Source of the DNA: Pseudeuparius sepicola
Lineage: Eukaryota; Arthropoda; Insecta; Coleoptera; Anthribidae
Reading direction: 5' to 3'
NCBI GenBank assembly: GCA_963920635.1
Contig: OY987300.1
Coordinates: 61,914,915-61,978,914 of the forward strand
DNA: 64,000 bases
Of the stretch, positions 1-12,160 are shown piece after piece. The position numbers and the translations under genes are program-made. The first letter of the stretch is position 1; each line of letters begins with the position of its first letter. Below the pieces are notes generated by a model. That model was not told the origin of the DNA, did no database searches, and was given only the letters and a program-made list of their open reading frames with translations.

Positions 1-372
1 TTTTTGACTTAGTTCGTTTATAGTGTCTGAGGCAGTTTTGATTTTTGACCCATACAAAGCTACAAAAATTCAGTACTTTGAGATGACATAGATAATTACA
101 CCCTCTATATTTTGTATTGGACCTTTGCACACGAACACTTTGAGTAGTCCTGTCGACTCGACTGTTTTGAGGGGATTCCATGGCACACTTGACTTGGCAG
201 ATTCCTTTAAAATTATTATTTGTCCTCAAATTTGACACCCTGCAGAATGGAGCTGCCTGTATATTTTTGTTCAAATTTTGGAGTGTTTTGATTAACGCTG
301 TGTGATCAGATTTCAAATAAAAAAATCGCTAAATGGTTACGGTTTTAAAGTTGGACACCCTGTAGATATATT
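1..372. repeat. Partial copy of a foldback repeat family (copy 1)
   Basis: The window opens inside a dispersed repeat. The stretch around 168-360 (phrases such as ccatggcacacttgact, then tgacaccctg, then aaaaatcgctaaatgg) recurs in the same order at 27620-27830 and 35745-35920. Those two places lie inside larger inverted-repeat elements, so this is probably the right arm of another copy cut by the window edge. It has no coding content. The family assignment rests only on matches within this window. Confidence 0.7.
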
Positions 373-1153
373 TTTTGTTTGAAAAACTTGTTTGCTTTTA
401 TTTACTAAGAAATAAAGTTTGTGATAGTTTCACGCCCATGTAGTGTGGTGTTTTTGCATCAAGAACAAGGCAAGAACAAGAAATTTGCAAGAGTCTTGTG
501 AAACACTAAATTACAGTAGACACATTACCACACCATGCAGTTTTAGAAATCAAATCAACATTTTTCTCTGTTACCATGAAGTTTGTAGATAACTTTGTTT
601 ACACACAACACACAAATCGCCTATTCTGTGTTAGCTAGACACCAATCCACTCGGGTTTTCTGTTGTACTTCGACAAATATGCTAGGTTAGTTCTATCGGG
701 AAAAGTCAGCCCTAGTCGCAAATTACAATACCTACTAGTAATTGCCACCCCTTCCTCGCACAGGCATGTGGTTGCTACTGGGGAACTCCTACTGAAGGTT
801 GAGATTATTTATTCCATTTTGTCTCAAAAGCCAATAGTCTATAATATCCACAAAAGTTTCAATTGCGTCCTTCAAAAATTACCGAAAATATAGTGTTGTT
901 TCCTAAACGGAATAATACCCCGAATATATATAGAATATAGTAGCACATCTTAAAAGTTAAACAAATTAATACATAATGGCAGAAATCAAAACGAAACGCA
1001 ACTATACCGGCGCATTCACAATAATTGCAAAATATAAGACTTCAACGATCGGTAAGAGAACGAACCGATAAGCTCAAATCCTTGCTTTGTAAGGAAGGAG
1101 CATAGCATAGCCGACCTACCTAAACACTGGAAGGAGTCAAAGTCAAAGTTAGT
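373..1153. other. Intergenic, no gene recognised
   Basis: AT-rich DNA. A 76-codon open frame at 663-893 has no recognisable motif, no splice context and no neighbour that would explain it, so it was not called. No repeat boundary could be placed. Confidence 0.5.
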
Positions 1154-1161
1154 TCTATGTG

Positions 1162-2629
1162 CAGTGGCGGATTAAGAAGTTTGCCGCCCCTAGGCCTTTC
1201 AATAATTGCCGCCCGTAACTTGGTAATAATAATAATAATAACAATAACAATAATACCCTTTACCTTTTTATAGATTATAGTTTATTGAACATAGAAAATA
1301 TAAATAGTAATTCGTAAACAATAACAAGTTGGTAAAGCTACACAAACAAAAATAAAGGTACGATTGGTTATTCAAAATTTAATTTTTTTACAAATTTTTT
1401 GTTTAGGTAAAATCGTACAAGCTGAATTAGAACCACTTCTGGGCATCCAATTGAGCTGAAATTTTGCATACACCTTTACTTCTGGTAACAATACAATATG
1501 TATTACTCAATATTGTAATATTGTAATACTTTCAAAATGGCCGCCGCTCCAAGATAACGGATGATGTATTTGTTGTCAGCCCCCTTATATGGGTATCAAA
1601 TTAAACGGTTTGAAGAGTACAAAACGATAAAGTTAGTGATAACACACTATATTCAATATGGACGCCCCTTCAAGATGGCGGATTCCATATTCTTTTCAAT
1701 CCCCTTAATATGGATATCAAAATGAGAGGGCTTGAATAGCAGAAAACGATAAATTTAGTGACATCACACTAAATTCAATATGGCCACACATGGCGGCCAC
1801 ACATGGCGGATTAATTTTCTTGAACTTGAAAAAATATTTTTTAAAACAAGCTTTTATTTAAATGCTCTGAAAAGAAAATAAACTTTTAAATAAATCAAAC
1901 CAAAGCAAACCCATAATGTTGTTACATTATACAATTGTATATGATATGAAAGCTTGTCGCGAGATTTTCGTGTGTAGATTTCGAGCTAAATTTCTTTTAT
2001 AGAAAAATACAATTTCTACTTAGAACTACTTTCGTCAAGATATGATACAGGGTGGACCCAGAATGAATTTATTAAGTCAGAACATTCCAATGACTGCAGC
2101 AACTGGTGCTCAATGGATAATATGGCAAGTGCATTTAATTTTTCTTGTCCTAGTGTTGAACGTATATATGATTTTATCCATTTGAGAGCCGAGAACCTTC
2201 TGCGCAATATCCAAAATGGGAAAAACGGCTTGCAGTTTGTTTCTCTTCAAAAGTAAGCACCTTTCGATGATTTCAGTGACTGTAGATTCGAGGGTTGATT
2301 GATTTCGCGGATTTATGCTGGAAGTGTCCTGCACCCAATGCTTTTATAAATTCGAGTTATCTTACAAAAAAAGATTAGGCGCTCGGCGCACCAATAGAAT
2401 TTAAAATTATTTATGATACAAATTAATACAAAACTGTGAAAGCTTAACAATAATAGAATATTATTCATTTAAGTAGTTTACTGGTTTCCAAAAATAAAAA
2501 AATAATGGCTATACCGGGTGGCTCGCCATAGGGATTTTCTAAACTACATACAGTTTTGTAAATTGCTGCCCCGTAAAGTTTGCCGCCCCAGGCGCGGGCC
2601 TTGTTGTCCTTAGCGTTAATCCGGCCCTG
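1162..2629. mobile_element. hAT-superfamily DNA transposon, degenerate, with 8-bp TSD
   Basis: The left tip CAGTGGCGGATTAA and the right tip TTAATCCGGCCCTG form an imperfect inverted repeat, and the inner bases (GCCGCCCC) also mirror each other. Both ends are flanked by the same 8-bp word, TCTATGTG (1154-1161 and 2630-2637), which is the hAT signature. The minus strand keeps a decayed hAT C-terminal segment. The middle holds AT-rich filler with repeated 'ggcggattccatattc'-like phrases. The element is non-autonomous today. Confidence 0.85.
2016..2334 (-). pseudogene. hAT transposase C-terminal remnant
   Basis: In two overlapping minus-strand frames the translation includes SALKWIKSYIRSTLGQEKL followed by NALAILSIEH. 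This matches the conserved C-terminal dimerisation region of hAT transposases and their ZMYM1-like relatives (a family pattern recalled, not searched). The preceding part (2110-2334) continues the homology in another frame, so there is at least one frameshift. No catalytic core or zinc-finger region is visible. It lies inside the TIR/TSD-bounded element at 1162-2629, which agrees with the call. Confidence 0.75.
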
Positions 2630-2637
2630 TCTATGTG

Positions 2638-3286
2638 TATTATAAAATACGTCAGACGGAAATTGCCCTGAGTAGTAACGAAGTTTTGACACAATATTTT
2701 GATATCTGACACGGTAATAGGTATGGTATTAGATACTTTTTCGAGTTATTATGGTTAGCTGTGCGGCTTGTGGCACTTCCCTGATCGCCTAAGCTAAAAT
2801 GTTTGAGGATAATAATCCATATGGGTATGTAATTTTGTAATTTAAATTAACTTTTGAGGCCATGCACCAAAGTGACATTGGCGTTTGTGTAGGTACCTAC
2901 CTACCTACTTATTCATGATTGGAAATTTAAAATTAGAATTCCTGTATTATCAAGGATTCCTAAAATTTTTTGCTTTATTGTAAGTACCGACTTTACGAAA
3001 AATTAGGATTTCTATCGAAACAACTCAATAAAGGTGCGCGGCACTGTAAAAACGGAAACGTCATCCCGCCATATGCAGAGACTGTCTCGGTCGAGCGTTA
3101 AGCCCAAATTTGCTCATTCCTGAGGTTCTTTATTCAAACTTTAGACAAGGCTCAAAAGCAAAAACGCCAACCAGTCAAAAATATATGAAATTGTATTTTC
3201 TGGAATAGGAACATTCGGATAAATTTGTTTCTGATATGATCTATGACATACTTTTAAAGCAATTCATTACTTATTTCATTTTCCTC
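2638..3286. other. Intergenic, nothing recognised
   Basis: AT-rich DNA between two transposons. It contains short taggtaggtacctacctac-like runs near 2890 and no supported gene. Confidence 0.5.
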
Positions 3287-4608
3287 TACAGTGTGTCCGC
3301 CTTTGCTTGTGAACACTCGAGAAATCTATGAGGAACCTTATACAGTGTGTCCCAATTTGATACTGGACACCTTAGAAATATATGAAGGGCAAGAAAAACA
3401 AATGGTCTTTATTTTTTTATTGGTAGTACCAAGGGAGAGTATCTCATAGGCGGTGGTATTTGGATGGGGTTATTATTTCATGGCCTGCTATGATTTTTTA
3501 AAATAGCAAATTTTCAGGAAACCCCATTAAGGATTTTTTTACAACAAAATGTTATTAAGAAAACTTGTTCAGAATGAAAAACAGAGTAGATTCGCAAAAT
3601 TTCAAAAGGCTAGACCTACTTTGATTTTTAGATTTATCTCCCACTTTTATCTTAGAAAAGTGTCCTTTCTGGAGCTTTCACGTCAAAATTTTATTTTTTC
3701 ACGATGATCAAGTTTCCTTAATAATATTTTGACGTGAAAGCTCCAGAAAGAACACATTTCTAACAAAAAAGTGGAAGAAAAAGGCGAAAAAGCTAAAAAT
3801 CAAAGTAGGCCTAGATTTTTGAAATTTTGCAATTCTACTCAGTTTTTCATTCTAAACAAGTTTTCTCAATAACATTTTGCAGTAAAAAAATCCCCAATAG
3901 GGTTTCTTGAAAATCAGCTATTTTAAAAAATCATAGCAGGCCATGAAATAATTACCCCATCCAAATACCACTGACTATGAGATACTCTCCCTTGGGACTA
4001 CCAATAAAAAAATTGAGACCATTTGTTTTCCTTGACCTTCATATAGTTCTGAGGTGTCCAGTATCAAATTGAGACACACTGCATATATATTTTTTAGATT
4101 TACCTAAGGGAAGATATCTCACAGACACTACTACTTCGATTGGGTGATTATTCAATGGCTAGCAATAATTTTTTAAAATGGTCATTTTTCGGAATACCAT
4201 ATTATTATCGATTTTTTTATTAAAAATTTTGCGCCATGGCGTCATTTGGCGATACTTCGAACCTCTGTAGGTATACCAAATTTCATTAAATGGAACCGAT
4301 TGGGTGTCTTTTCATGAAGGTTTAATTACAACAGAAACTGTCACCCAAGCCAAGCAGTTTATCGCATAAGATGTCAAGTATGCCATCATTCTGTTTTGAC
4401 GAACTGCATGCCTTAAATTGAATATTTGCGCAACGTCCTTATAGCTTCGCGCGTGTTTTTACTTTTTACCTTTTCTGCTACACTTTTCATAATCCATTTT
4501 TTTGCGTTTAATACCAAACCTGTGTCTAAATTTACGTAAACTTGCCCAATTGTTCTCGGCTCTTCATATATTTCTCGAGTGTTCACAAGCAAACGGGAAC
4601 AAACTGTA
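3287..4608. mobile_element. Foldback MITE, outer of a nested pair
   Basis: The left end (tacagtgtgtccgcctttgc, then a match through gaacactcgagaaat) is mirrored at 4565-4608 (atttctcgagtgttcacaagc, ending aaactgta). Both ends fall at TA, as for Tc1/mariner-type elements. A second hairpin (3342-4082) sits inside the left arm. No coding capacity. Confidence 0.75.
3342..4082. mobile_element. Foldback MITE nested in the 3287-4608 element
   Basis: This is a long hairpin. The left arm begins acagtgtgtcccaatttg and the right arm ends caaattgagacacactgc. Arms of more than 300 bp mirror each other with scattered mismatches around a centre near 3705. The TA-rich flanks suggest TA target choice. Non-coding. 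Confidence 0.8.
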
Positions 4609-4612
4609 GATA

Positions 4613-5090
4613 TACCGAATTGAAAACAAATAACAAATGCCTACACTCTATAATAAATTCAAGTCTATGGTCATCATTAGGTATATCTACTATCTACTTA
4701 CAGTAATTGATGAGTGTTAACAAAATTATTGTGACAGGTCAGACTGTAGTTTATGTTTTACGTAACCCATTTTCGGTGTTAATTTGCATACGACGATAAA
4801 ATTGGTAACCCATTGTACTAAATTTCCAACCTTGACTTAGTTATTAAAAATGAAAATAATGCAGATCTGTAATATTGTGTGTTTTATGCGCGGCCGTGCG
4901 TAGACCTTGTACTCAGTCTGGCGCGGCTCGCTATCTCATCTTTGTTTACAATGTTTACATTCGGAAATATAGGATGCTTATTTAACTTTAGCACATATGT
5001 AAATACCAAAATTTGGAGGTCGGAGAAAATTATAAATTAAAATTGAAAAGAGTAAACAAAAAATAAAAACTACAGAGAATAATTAGGCAT
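4613..5090. other. Intergenic, nothing recognised
   Basis: AT-rich DNA with a short GC-rich patch at 4888-4935 (gcgcggccgtgcg, ggcgcggctcgc). No gene supported. Confidence 0.45.
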
Positions 5091-6545
5091 ACAGGGTGTT
5101 ATTAAAGTATGTCACAAAATTTCAAGGGAAGATTCCTGAGTCTACTTCAAGAAAAAAGTTCATATGAACATAGTTCCTTAAGGGCTTACTTTTTGAGATA
5201 CAAAATGTTGAAATTTCCAGAAAAATATGGAAAATTTTGAATAAATTTTCAGTAAATCGAAGCCAAATTAAATGGGGAACTTGCACAAAAATTAAATTTG
5301 AAAAATATTACTTTCAAACGTAATTTATTGCCATTAAATGAACCACAGTTCACAAAAAAAACTCATTTTTTATTTTTATGTAATAAATATAAGCAATTAA
5401 AAACTGCATAATTCAAATCATTCTTGCAACGCGCCCTCCTTGGTAGTGACGTCAAGTAGCTCGAGACGCCACCACCATGTATGAACTAATATGGGTGGCA
5501 CATGTAAACAAACTACAGCACCACGCAAGCTTTGTTTAGAAAGACCAAACGAGAACGTCCTATCCTTGTCTGTCCGTCTTGATATTGTTGATAACGTTTT
5601 AAAAGTTTGTGCTGAATTAAATAGTTATTTACATTGCGAGATGCGTACGCGTACTAATTTTTTGTCCTGGGCAGCAAGTGTCACGTTTCTGACAGCAAAT
5701 GGAATCCCACGTACCGAGACCTACATCAGAACCCTCTGTAAATGGGTCGCCGAACTGTTTATTTTAACGTTCGATTTCCATTCTCATCTTCTCTAATTCT
5801 GTGTAGCTGTCATTCCTGTCACTGCCTTCTGATCGATCAAGCTATTTGACGCCACGACCATTCCCGCGCTTTTCGTATCGTTTCAAATGAATAGCTCGCG
5901 GTCACAACTTTAATTATCTATTGCAAATTAAATATTGCGATTTGAGGGCTAATATTTGGTATGTGCTCTTTCTATAGATAGGCAAATATATTAAAGAACT
6001 AAAAAAAATTGTTCAAGTTCCCCATTATGGCAGTATACTAGTATTCTGCGGCTGCCAATGGCGTAGTTACCAGGTATCGACATTATTTAATTAAAAAAAT
6101 AGTCCGGCCTTGTGTAATACAACATTTTATTAGGTACATTTTTTTGGATATACCATAAAATTCTCTACAAAAGTTATCTTTTGACTTTTTCTATACCTAT
6201 TTGCCGGAGTTTCAAGGCAAACACAAATTTTCTGATCGAATTAATGACGTTAGTTTACTACTGTTAAATAACACACTTCAACCAGCTATAAAACAACTTA
6301 TTAAATGATCCAATTGTAACCAGCTTGGATAACTTTTTGTTGCCTTTTAAGTTAGGTTTAGATTTATCCATTATTTGCAGAAAAACTATTCAAAACTTTC
6401 GGTATCTTCCTGGAAATTTCAACATCCTGTATCTGAAATGGGAAGCCCTTAAGGAACTATGTTCATATAAACTTTTTTTCTTAAAATCGACCAAGGAATC
6501 TTCCCTCGAAATTTTTGACATACTTACTTTATTAACACCACCATA
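5091..6545. mobile_element. Foldback element with CAGGGTG tip
   Basis: The left end acagggtgttattaaagt and the right end actttattaacaccacca mirror each other, and the arms continue inward for over 250 bp (for example gggcttac / ggaagccct and ttgccattaa). The right tip is eroded and abuts the next element. The centre (5430-5900) is less AT-rich and carries a 101-codon open frame (5491-5796) with no recognisable motif. Confidence 0.75.
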
Positions 6546-7174
6546 GGGGGCGTTTTTTTATTTTCAGTATGGGGATCTCGGACACTAGCGGAGATAGAAG
6601 AATTGCAGTTTTGCGGGCCCAATATAACGCGCCTTGTGGATTTCTGAAAAAAGGAATGGCTTACTAGATATTTTGAAAAAAAAAATTGTGATTTATTCTA
6701 ATCCGTCTAGTTTCGCTGTTTATAATTTTAGATAAAAAGTGTAAATACCAAATTTGGGGTTTGTGGCCCCAATGCGGTTTTCATGTCCTAATTTCCGTGA
6801 CAGTAGTCATTTTCGAGATAGGACACAAACTTTTGTTTTTTTAATGGAAACCATAGTTGGCCATGGTCTCAAAAATCGGGCGTTTTTAGAGCTTTCTAAC
6901 GATATAATACTAGATAGGGTTATTCAAAAAAATAACGGAAATAACTAAGTATATGGTTTCCATTTAGAAAAACACAAGTTTGTGTCATATCTCGAAAATA
7001 GCAGCTGTCATAAAAAATTTGTTTCTTCAAAATATCCATGACTTATTTCAAAAATTTACAGGGCGCGTTAAATTGGGCCCACAAAACTGCAATTCTTTCC
7101 CCATTTAACCTTCCTCTTATCTCCACTAGTTCCCGAGATCCCCATACTGGTCATCAAAAAAACTCACCCTGTAT
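6546..7174. mobile_element. Foldback MITE
   Basis: The arms mirror each other: agtatggggatctcgg at 6568 against ccgagatccccatact at 7133, then matching inner sequence around agttttgcgggcccaa. The right end is aaactcaccctgta; the left tip is eroded to tagggggcg. The interior open frame at 6754-6948 is arm sequence and not a gene. Confidence 0.75.
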
Positions 7175-7178
7175 ATGT

Positions 7179-7711
7179 ATATCCTATTTATTTATATCTC
7201 ACGGAGAATAACAGTATATTTTTTCCCGGACGCGAAGAACAGAAACCAGGAAATAAAATCTTGTCTATAAAAACTTTGACTGAGCTATAATAATTTTACA
7301 TTATTTAATTATCAATTTATTTCATTTTATTTGTGTATTTTAAAACTATAAAATATTTTGTACCTATTATCAGTTACCATCGACTAAAATGAGAGATCTG
7401 ATAGATTGGTGTCAACTAGTGACAACGTAAATCAGCTTTGTGGCTTTAGTTTAGCACGTGCATACAAAAATTCTGCCAATTTTGATTATTAGATTTTGTA
7501 AATCATATACAGTTTACCGTATACCGTTTATACCTCTCCATCGTCCAGTTTCAAAGTGCAAAAATTCTCATATCGACAGCAGGTACGCCTTCCCAAGTCG
7601 CATAGTGACGTCTAATCCTAACCTCTCTATCATTTCCTTTGCAGGCAACACCCCTGACATAAAATCCTAACCTGAATGTAGGTTCGCCATCATTTTGAAA
7701 GTGTAACCCAA
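7179..7711. other. Intergenic, nothing recognised
   Basis: AT-rich DNA without a clear repeat boundary or splice-flanked coding segment. Confidence 0.4.
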
Positions 7712-8690
7712 GTAACAATTTTCTGTTTTATAAAAGCTGTAAGAACGTTTATAGAGCATAACCTTATAAAACCTCTGAAGTCCGATAAACGGTTTTTCAG
7801 CGTTCTTAGAGCCCTTATAGAGCTAAAATGGGCACAAATTTATACAACGTTTTCGCTCTATAACCAGTTCTATAAAAGCTGCAAACACATTTATATAACC
7901 ATTTTATAGACGTTTACAGAGGCTTTACACAGCAGAAATAAATGTTGTACCAAACAACCTGTGTAGATTATCATGAAAGCTTTTTAACTCTTTAAGCGTT
8001 TTTCAAAAAACGGTTTTGCTGTGCTTTACTACATTAAAAAGACTATTAGACTATTCAATTGCTATGATAGGTATTTATTATCCGAATAAATATTTTGCTA
8101 AATTAAATGATAATTCTTCTTTAATTTTCTACGAAATGCACCCATTTTCTCTTGAAAACGACATCATACAACGCTTTAATGTACCTAAGTTTTTAGGTTA
8201 GGTGTTGAGAGCACACCTAAACCGTTCTGTAATGGCTGCAATGCGCGCTTTTTGGTATTTATGCTTGCTTCAATGCTGTTAATTTAAATACTTGGTAAGT
8301 ACTTCTATAAAATAATTTTTTAAAAGCATCTTTGGAAGTAAAAATATATTGGAAGGAACTGAACTGTGATTTGCCAAACTCTTACAAAGCTGATTTATAG
8401 AGTGCTTAATTATGTTCTTATAAAACAGTTATATACGCAAAACTAACCGAACCATTTAGTTGTAACCACTAAACAGACGTGTAGCAGTCGTATACGTAGT
8501 ACTATAAACGTTTATAGAACAATTAAAAAACTATTTTATAAACGTTCTATAATTTAGCTGAAAGAACGTTCTAAGAACTATACTACAGAACAAATTAGTT
8601 GTACACAGCAAAATGGTAATACTCGAGGCTATAACACAGCAAATTAACTATTTTTAAGCACTTATAAAACGTTAATAAAACTTTTCCGTT
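7712..8690. repeat. Element with TTATAAAACG/CGTTTATA motif arrays at both ends
   Basis: Two zones (7720-7930 and 8390-8680) are packed with short related words such as cgtttatag, ttataaaac, ttctataaaagc and cgttctataa in both orientations. They flank a plain centre (7980-8390). The left edge begins cccaagtaacaatttt. This is the layout of a DNA transposon with subterminal repeats, but a matching right tip and TSD were not found, so the borders are approximate. Confidence 0.45.
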
Positions 8691-9149
8691 CGGTAAGAAA
8701 AAATAATACAGCTACTTTGCTACTTGGGAAATGTCTTGTGTAAATGAGGGTAAAATTATGGTTTATTTGCCTCGGCCAGAGGCCTCGGCAACTAAATTCC
8801 AGATGAGTCATAAAAAGTTGAACTTCAGTGCCTTGGTACATAAATAACAATTTCGGATAAAATATACTTCGAGAAAGTGAGCGTGCACTTTTCCGTTTTT
8901 TTCTATCTCCGCGAAGATGAAAAAGTTGCCCGTACTTTCTCGAAAACCAAGTAGGCGTGGGATTTTTTTTTCTTTTTACAATGCACACTTTACTTTAATA
9001 TTAGTAAAGCTTTATTTCAATTGAGCCACAACAGCCTTAATTTGAGTAAATAGAAACTTCGAGTCCTGATTATTTTGTTATAATGTATACCTGACTTTAG
9101 TCTTAGACGCTCGCCAGAGTCTTTCATATTGAAATTAAGCATGTTGTTA

Positions 9150-10965
9150 TGGTTTTAGTGAGGCTGCCATGTGTTTTAAAATGAAGTTCAAAATTAATAG
9201 AAGATTCCTCGAAAAACATAGACATCTCGTCAGCATGAGACCAAGGGGACACGTATATTTTTAGCTAGATATTTTAATTTGAAATCATTTTTTTATTATA
9301 CTTCTTTGAAAACACCTTATTTTCATCTGTTTTAGCAATAATGAAAGATGGGGTTTTTCGGGCTAGCGCACGGAAACAGCGCATGGAAAGACTTTCCGTG
9401 CGCTGAATAAAAATACCGAATATATGGCTTTAAAATAGAAATATACAGCAAAGTAAACTAAATTGAAACTCTATATGCTCTCTGATATTTAACAAGTACC
9501 TATTTTGTATTTTAATTCGTAAGTGTTTCAATATTTATATACATTTCTGTAATATTTTTGACGTTTTATTCACCTTATCTGACAATAACTAATTTACAAC
9601 AAAGCACCTTTGAAATAATTTGAGAGTAACCATGGAAACGCATCATACATACCAAACACTATATTGTCTGCATTGTTTATTTTTTGTCAATTAAATTTAT
9701 TATAGCTGTGTTTTATTGGTGCGTCACTAGTAATACTGGTAAATCTATAGTGACGGAAAAACAAAAGACGATAAAACGGGTTAACAGATGTGTCACAACA
9801 TTCACAGTGACACCAATAAAACATACCTTATAATATGCCGATAAAATGTTTCCGTTTTCAAAGAAGTATAATAAAAAATATCGTTCATTACCTACACGTC
9901 CAGAAATAGATTTTTTTTACGATCGTTATAAAAACTTTACTTTTTTTAACCTTTTTAAATGCCTAAAGTATATCTTTTTTTAACAAGTTAAAAAAACTTA
10001 CTTTTTTTTCACTCTAAACTTCCTTACTACGTTTACATGGAGTTTGGAATCGAATTCAGTGTAATGCAGTTTGGTGTTTTCATAAATGGTAAATGTGGCG
10101 TTAAATCCCGAAAATAAGAAAATTTATTTTGAGATTCAAATCAATCTCAAAATCTCTTCATGCGGTTTTCAATAATTCTAGAAACATATTCAAATCGATT
10201 TCAAACTATGTGTAAACGTAGTGAGACCGCGATCTAAATATTATAATCCTCGTAATTGAAAACCATAGTGCATTTATATGCCCTTTAGTATATAACACAA
10301 AAATGCCATCCCAAATATTTCAATATTTAAGCACGATCGTATAAAAAATAATGTATGAAACTCATGCATAAAGTGTCTTTTTTTTCATTCATGGGATTGC
10401 GCGCACTCACCTGTGGTTCGTGCGTGCAACTTTCCCATTCATGAAAAAAAGTACTACTTTATGCACTTGTTGCATAAATAACTATTTCCGTACTTGCATG
10501 ACTTCCCGTGTTTGTCTCGCGCGCACGGAAAAATCTTTATTTCCAGACTCGTAATGAAATATACTATTCCGCGTTTCCGAACAGGCTGAAAATGATAAGT
10601 ACGCAAGTTTTTCATACAAAACTGCAAAAGAAAAGATCGCATACGCATGTTGAAGTACAGTTTCCTTTCCATCGAATGTTATTTAACAATTTACACTATT
10701 TATTCAATATAAACGATCCTTATGCATACACGCAAACAGTATAGGCCATCTTTTCTTCAGTAGTTTCATAACAAGAACTTTCATCCTTAGAACAGCCTGT
10801 TAAGAAACGGAAAAAAATATTTATTAAAATACAATTTCACGTGACCATAACACCCCTTTGAGCTCGCGCTGACGGTAGGTATGCCTATGGTTTTCTGATG
10901 AATCTTCTATTTTGAACTTCATTTCAAAACACATGACAGGCTGACTAAAATCATATCAAAATGCA
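9150..10965. repeat. Large inverted repeat, probable foldback element
   Basis: The segment at about 9157-9222 (ccatgtgttttaaaatgaag, then agaagattcctcgaaaaacat) is mirrored at about 10884-10950 (gaatcttctattttgaac, then aaaacacatgacaggct). The 1.7 kb between them contains a second, smaller inverted repeat and small hairpins near 9360-9410 and 10385-10450. No coding segment is supported. Exact ends are unknown. Confidence 0.5.
9296..9884. mobile_element. MITE with ~20-bp terminal inverted repeats
   Basis: The left end ttattatacttctttgaaaa is matched by tttcaaagaagtataataa at 9856-9875. The 590-bp interior is AT-rich and non-coding. It lies inside the larger 9.15-10.97 kb inverted repeat. Confidence 0.6.
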
Positions 10966-10990
10966 TTGTTTTTAAATAAATGAAGACTCA

Positions 10991-12160
10991 CTATGATATT
11001 ATGAAGAATCCAGGTTGCATATCTAATTCACACTTTGTTATCGTGAAAATATCATTGCAATGCCCTCGGAAAGGCATACCAAGTAAAATCGCATCCAAAA
11101 ATCTGTAACTAGGTCTATAACGATTGATGATACTGGGCCGTGTGCTTGTGCTTGCCCAGCGAGTCCAGACCAAACAGGCAAATTTCAGAGAGTGGGGGTG
11201 CAGTGCATGCGTGGATGTTTTTATTGTAAGAAATCGAATTCTTTAATTATAGAGACACCTTAAACCTCATAGATTTGATTTAAAAAATTTATCGATTTCT
11301 TGTTTTAAGAAAGTATAATCTATCTTGTACTTGTGTACTAAAATGGAAGAAACGATTCTTTCAGAATTCGTCTGTGTCTAACGAAATAACTTCAGTTTAA
11401 GACCAACATGGGATGTCAACTGAAATGCAAATAAATATTAATTTAAATATCTGGATCTTTAAAACTAAAATAGTTTCTTTAATTTTAGGGCGCTAACCAA
11501 CAAATTAAGTGTACTATTCAATTAACAAACTTTATAAAATTAAGTTATGATTTTATTTCAAGAGTACAGTATGTCAAATGAAAATCAAAATGTTAAAGAA
11601 ATATGTGTACTGAATTTATGAAACTTTTTTCTGTGTGGCAATTAGGTATGTCCTATTATTTAGGCATCAATACCATTTGCGGCTAGGGCCGTCTTTTTTC
11701 CGATAGAACTAAGGTCGCATTTTCTCAAGTACTACGGAAAACCCTAGAAAACCGTAGTAATTCTAGATGAAAAACTACATAAGAGCGGCCTTCCATATAC
11801 ACGAGATTTTCAAATGGTGGACAGTCGCGCAGTGGAGCCCCCATTATTTTTGTGTATAGGTCAAAATATCAATAATATTACACCTCTATTAGATAATGGC
11901 CTTTCATAAAGCCATTTAATTATCAGTTTTCACCCGGTTTATGCACACATTTCATTAACATAAATTAAAAATGCACACATTAGTGGATACAACAAATTAA
12001 TGTATCGACTATAATATAGCCAGCAAAAAACTACGTCTTATTTTTTAGGTGTCGTGCCCATTTAATTGTCATTATGAAGGACCCATAATTTTGCGCCCTA
12101 GAATAAAATCTTTAGCATTGCCTTTCTGATCTCAAAGATTATAATTATTAAGTATATAAA
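10991..12160. other. Intergenic, nothing recognised
   Basis: AT-rich DNA. No coding segment, RNA gene or clear repeat boundary was found. Confidence 0.4.

Noticed and set aside
5491..5796. 101-aa frame in the centre of a foldback element
   Set aside because: No recognisable motif, and no codon or splice support; left as non-coding.
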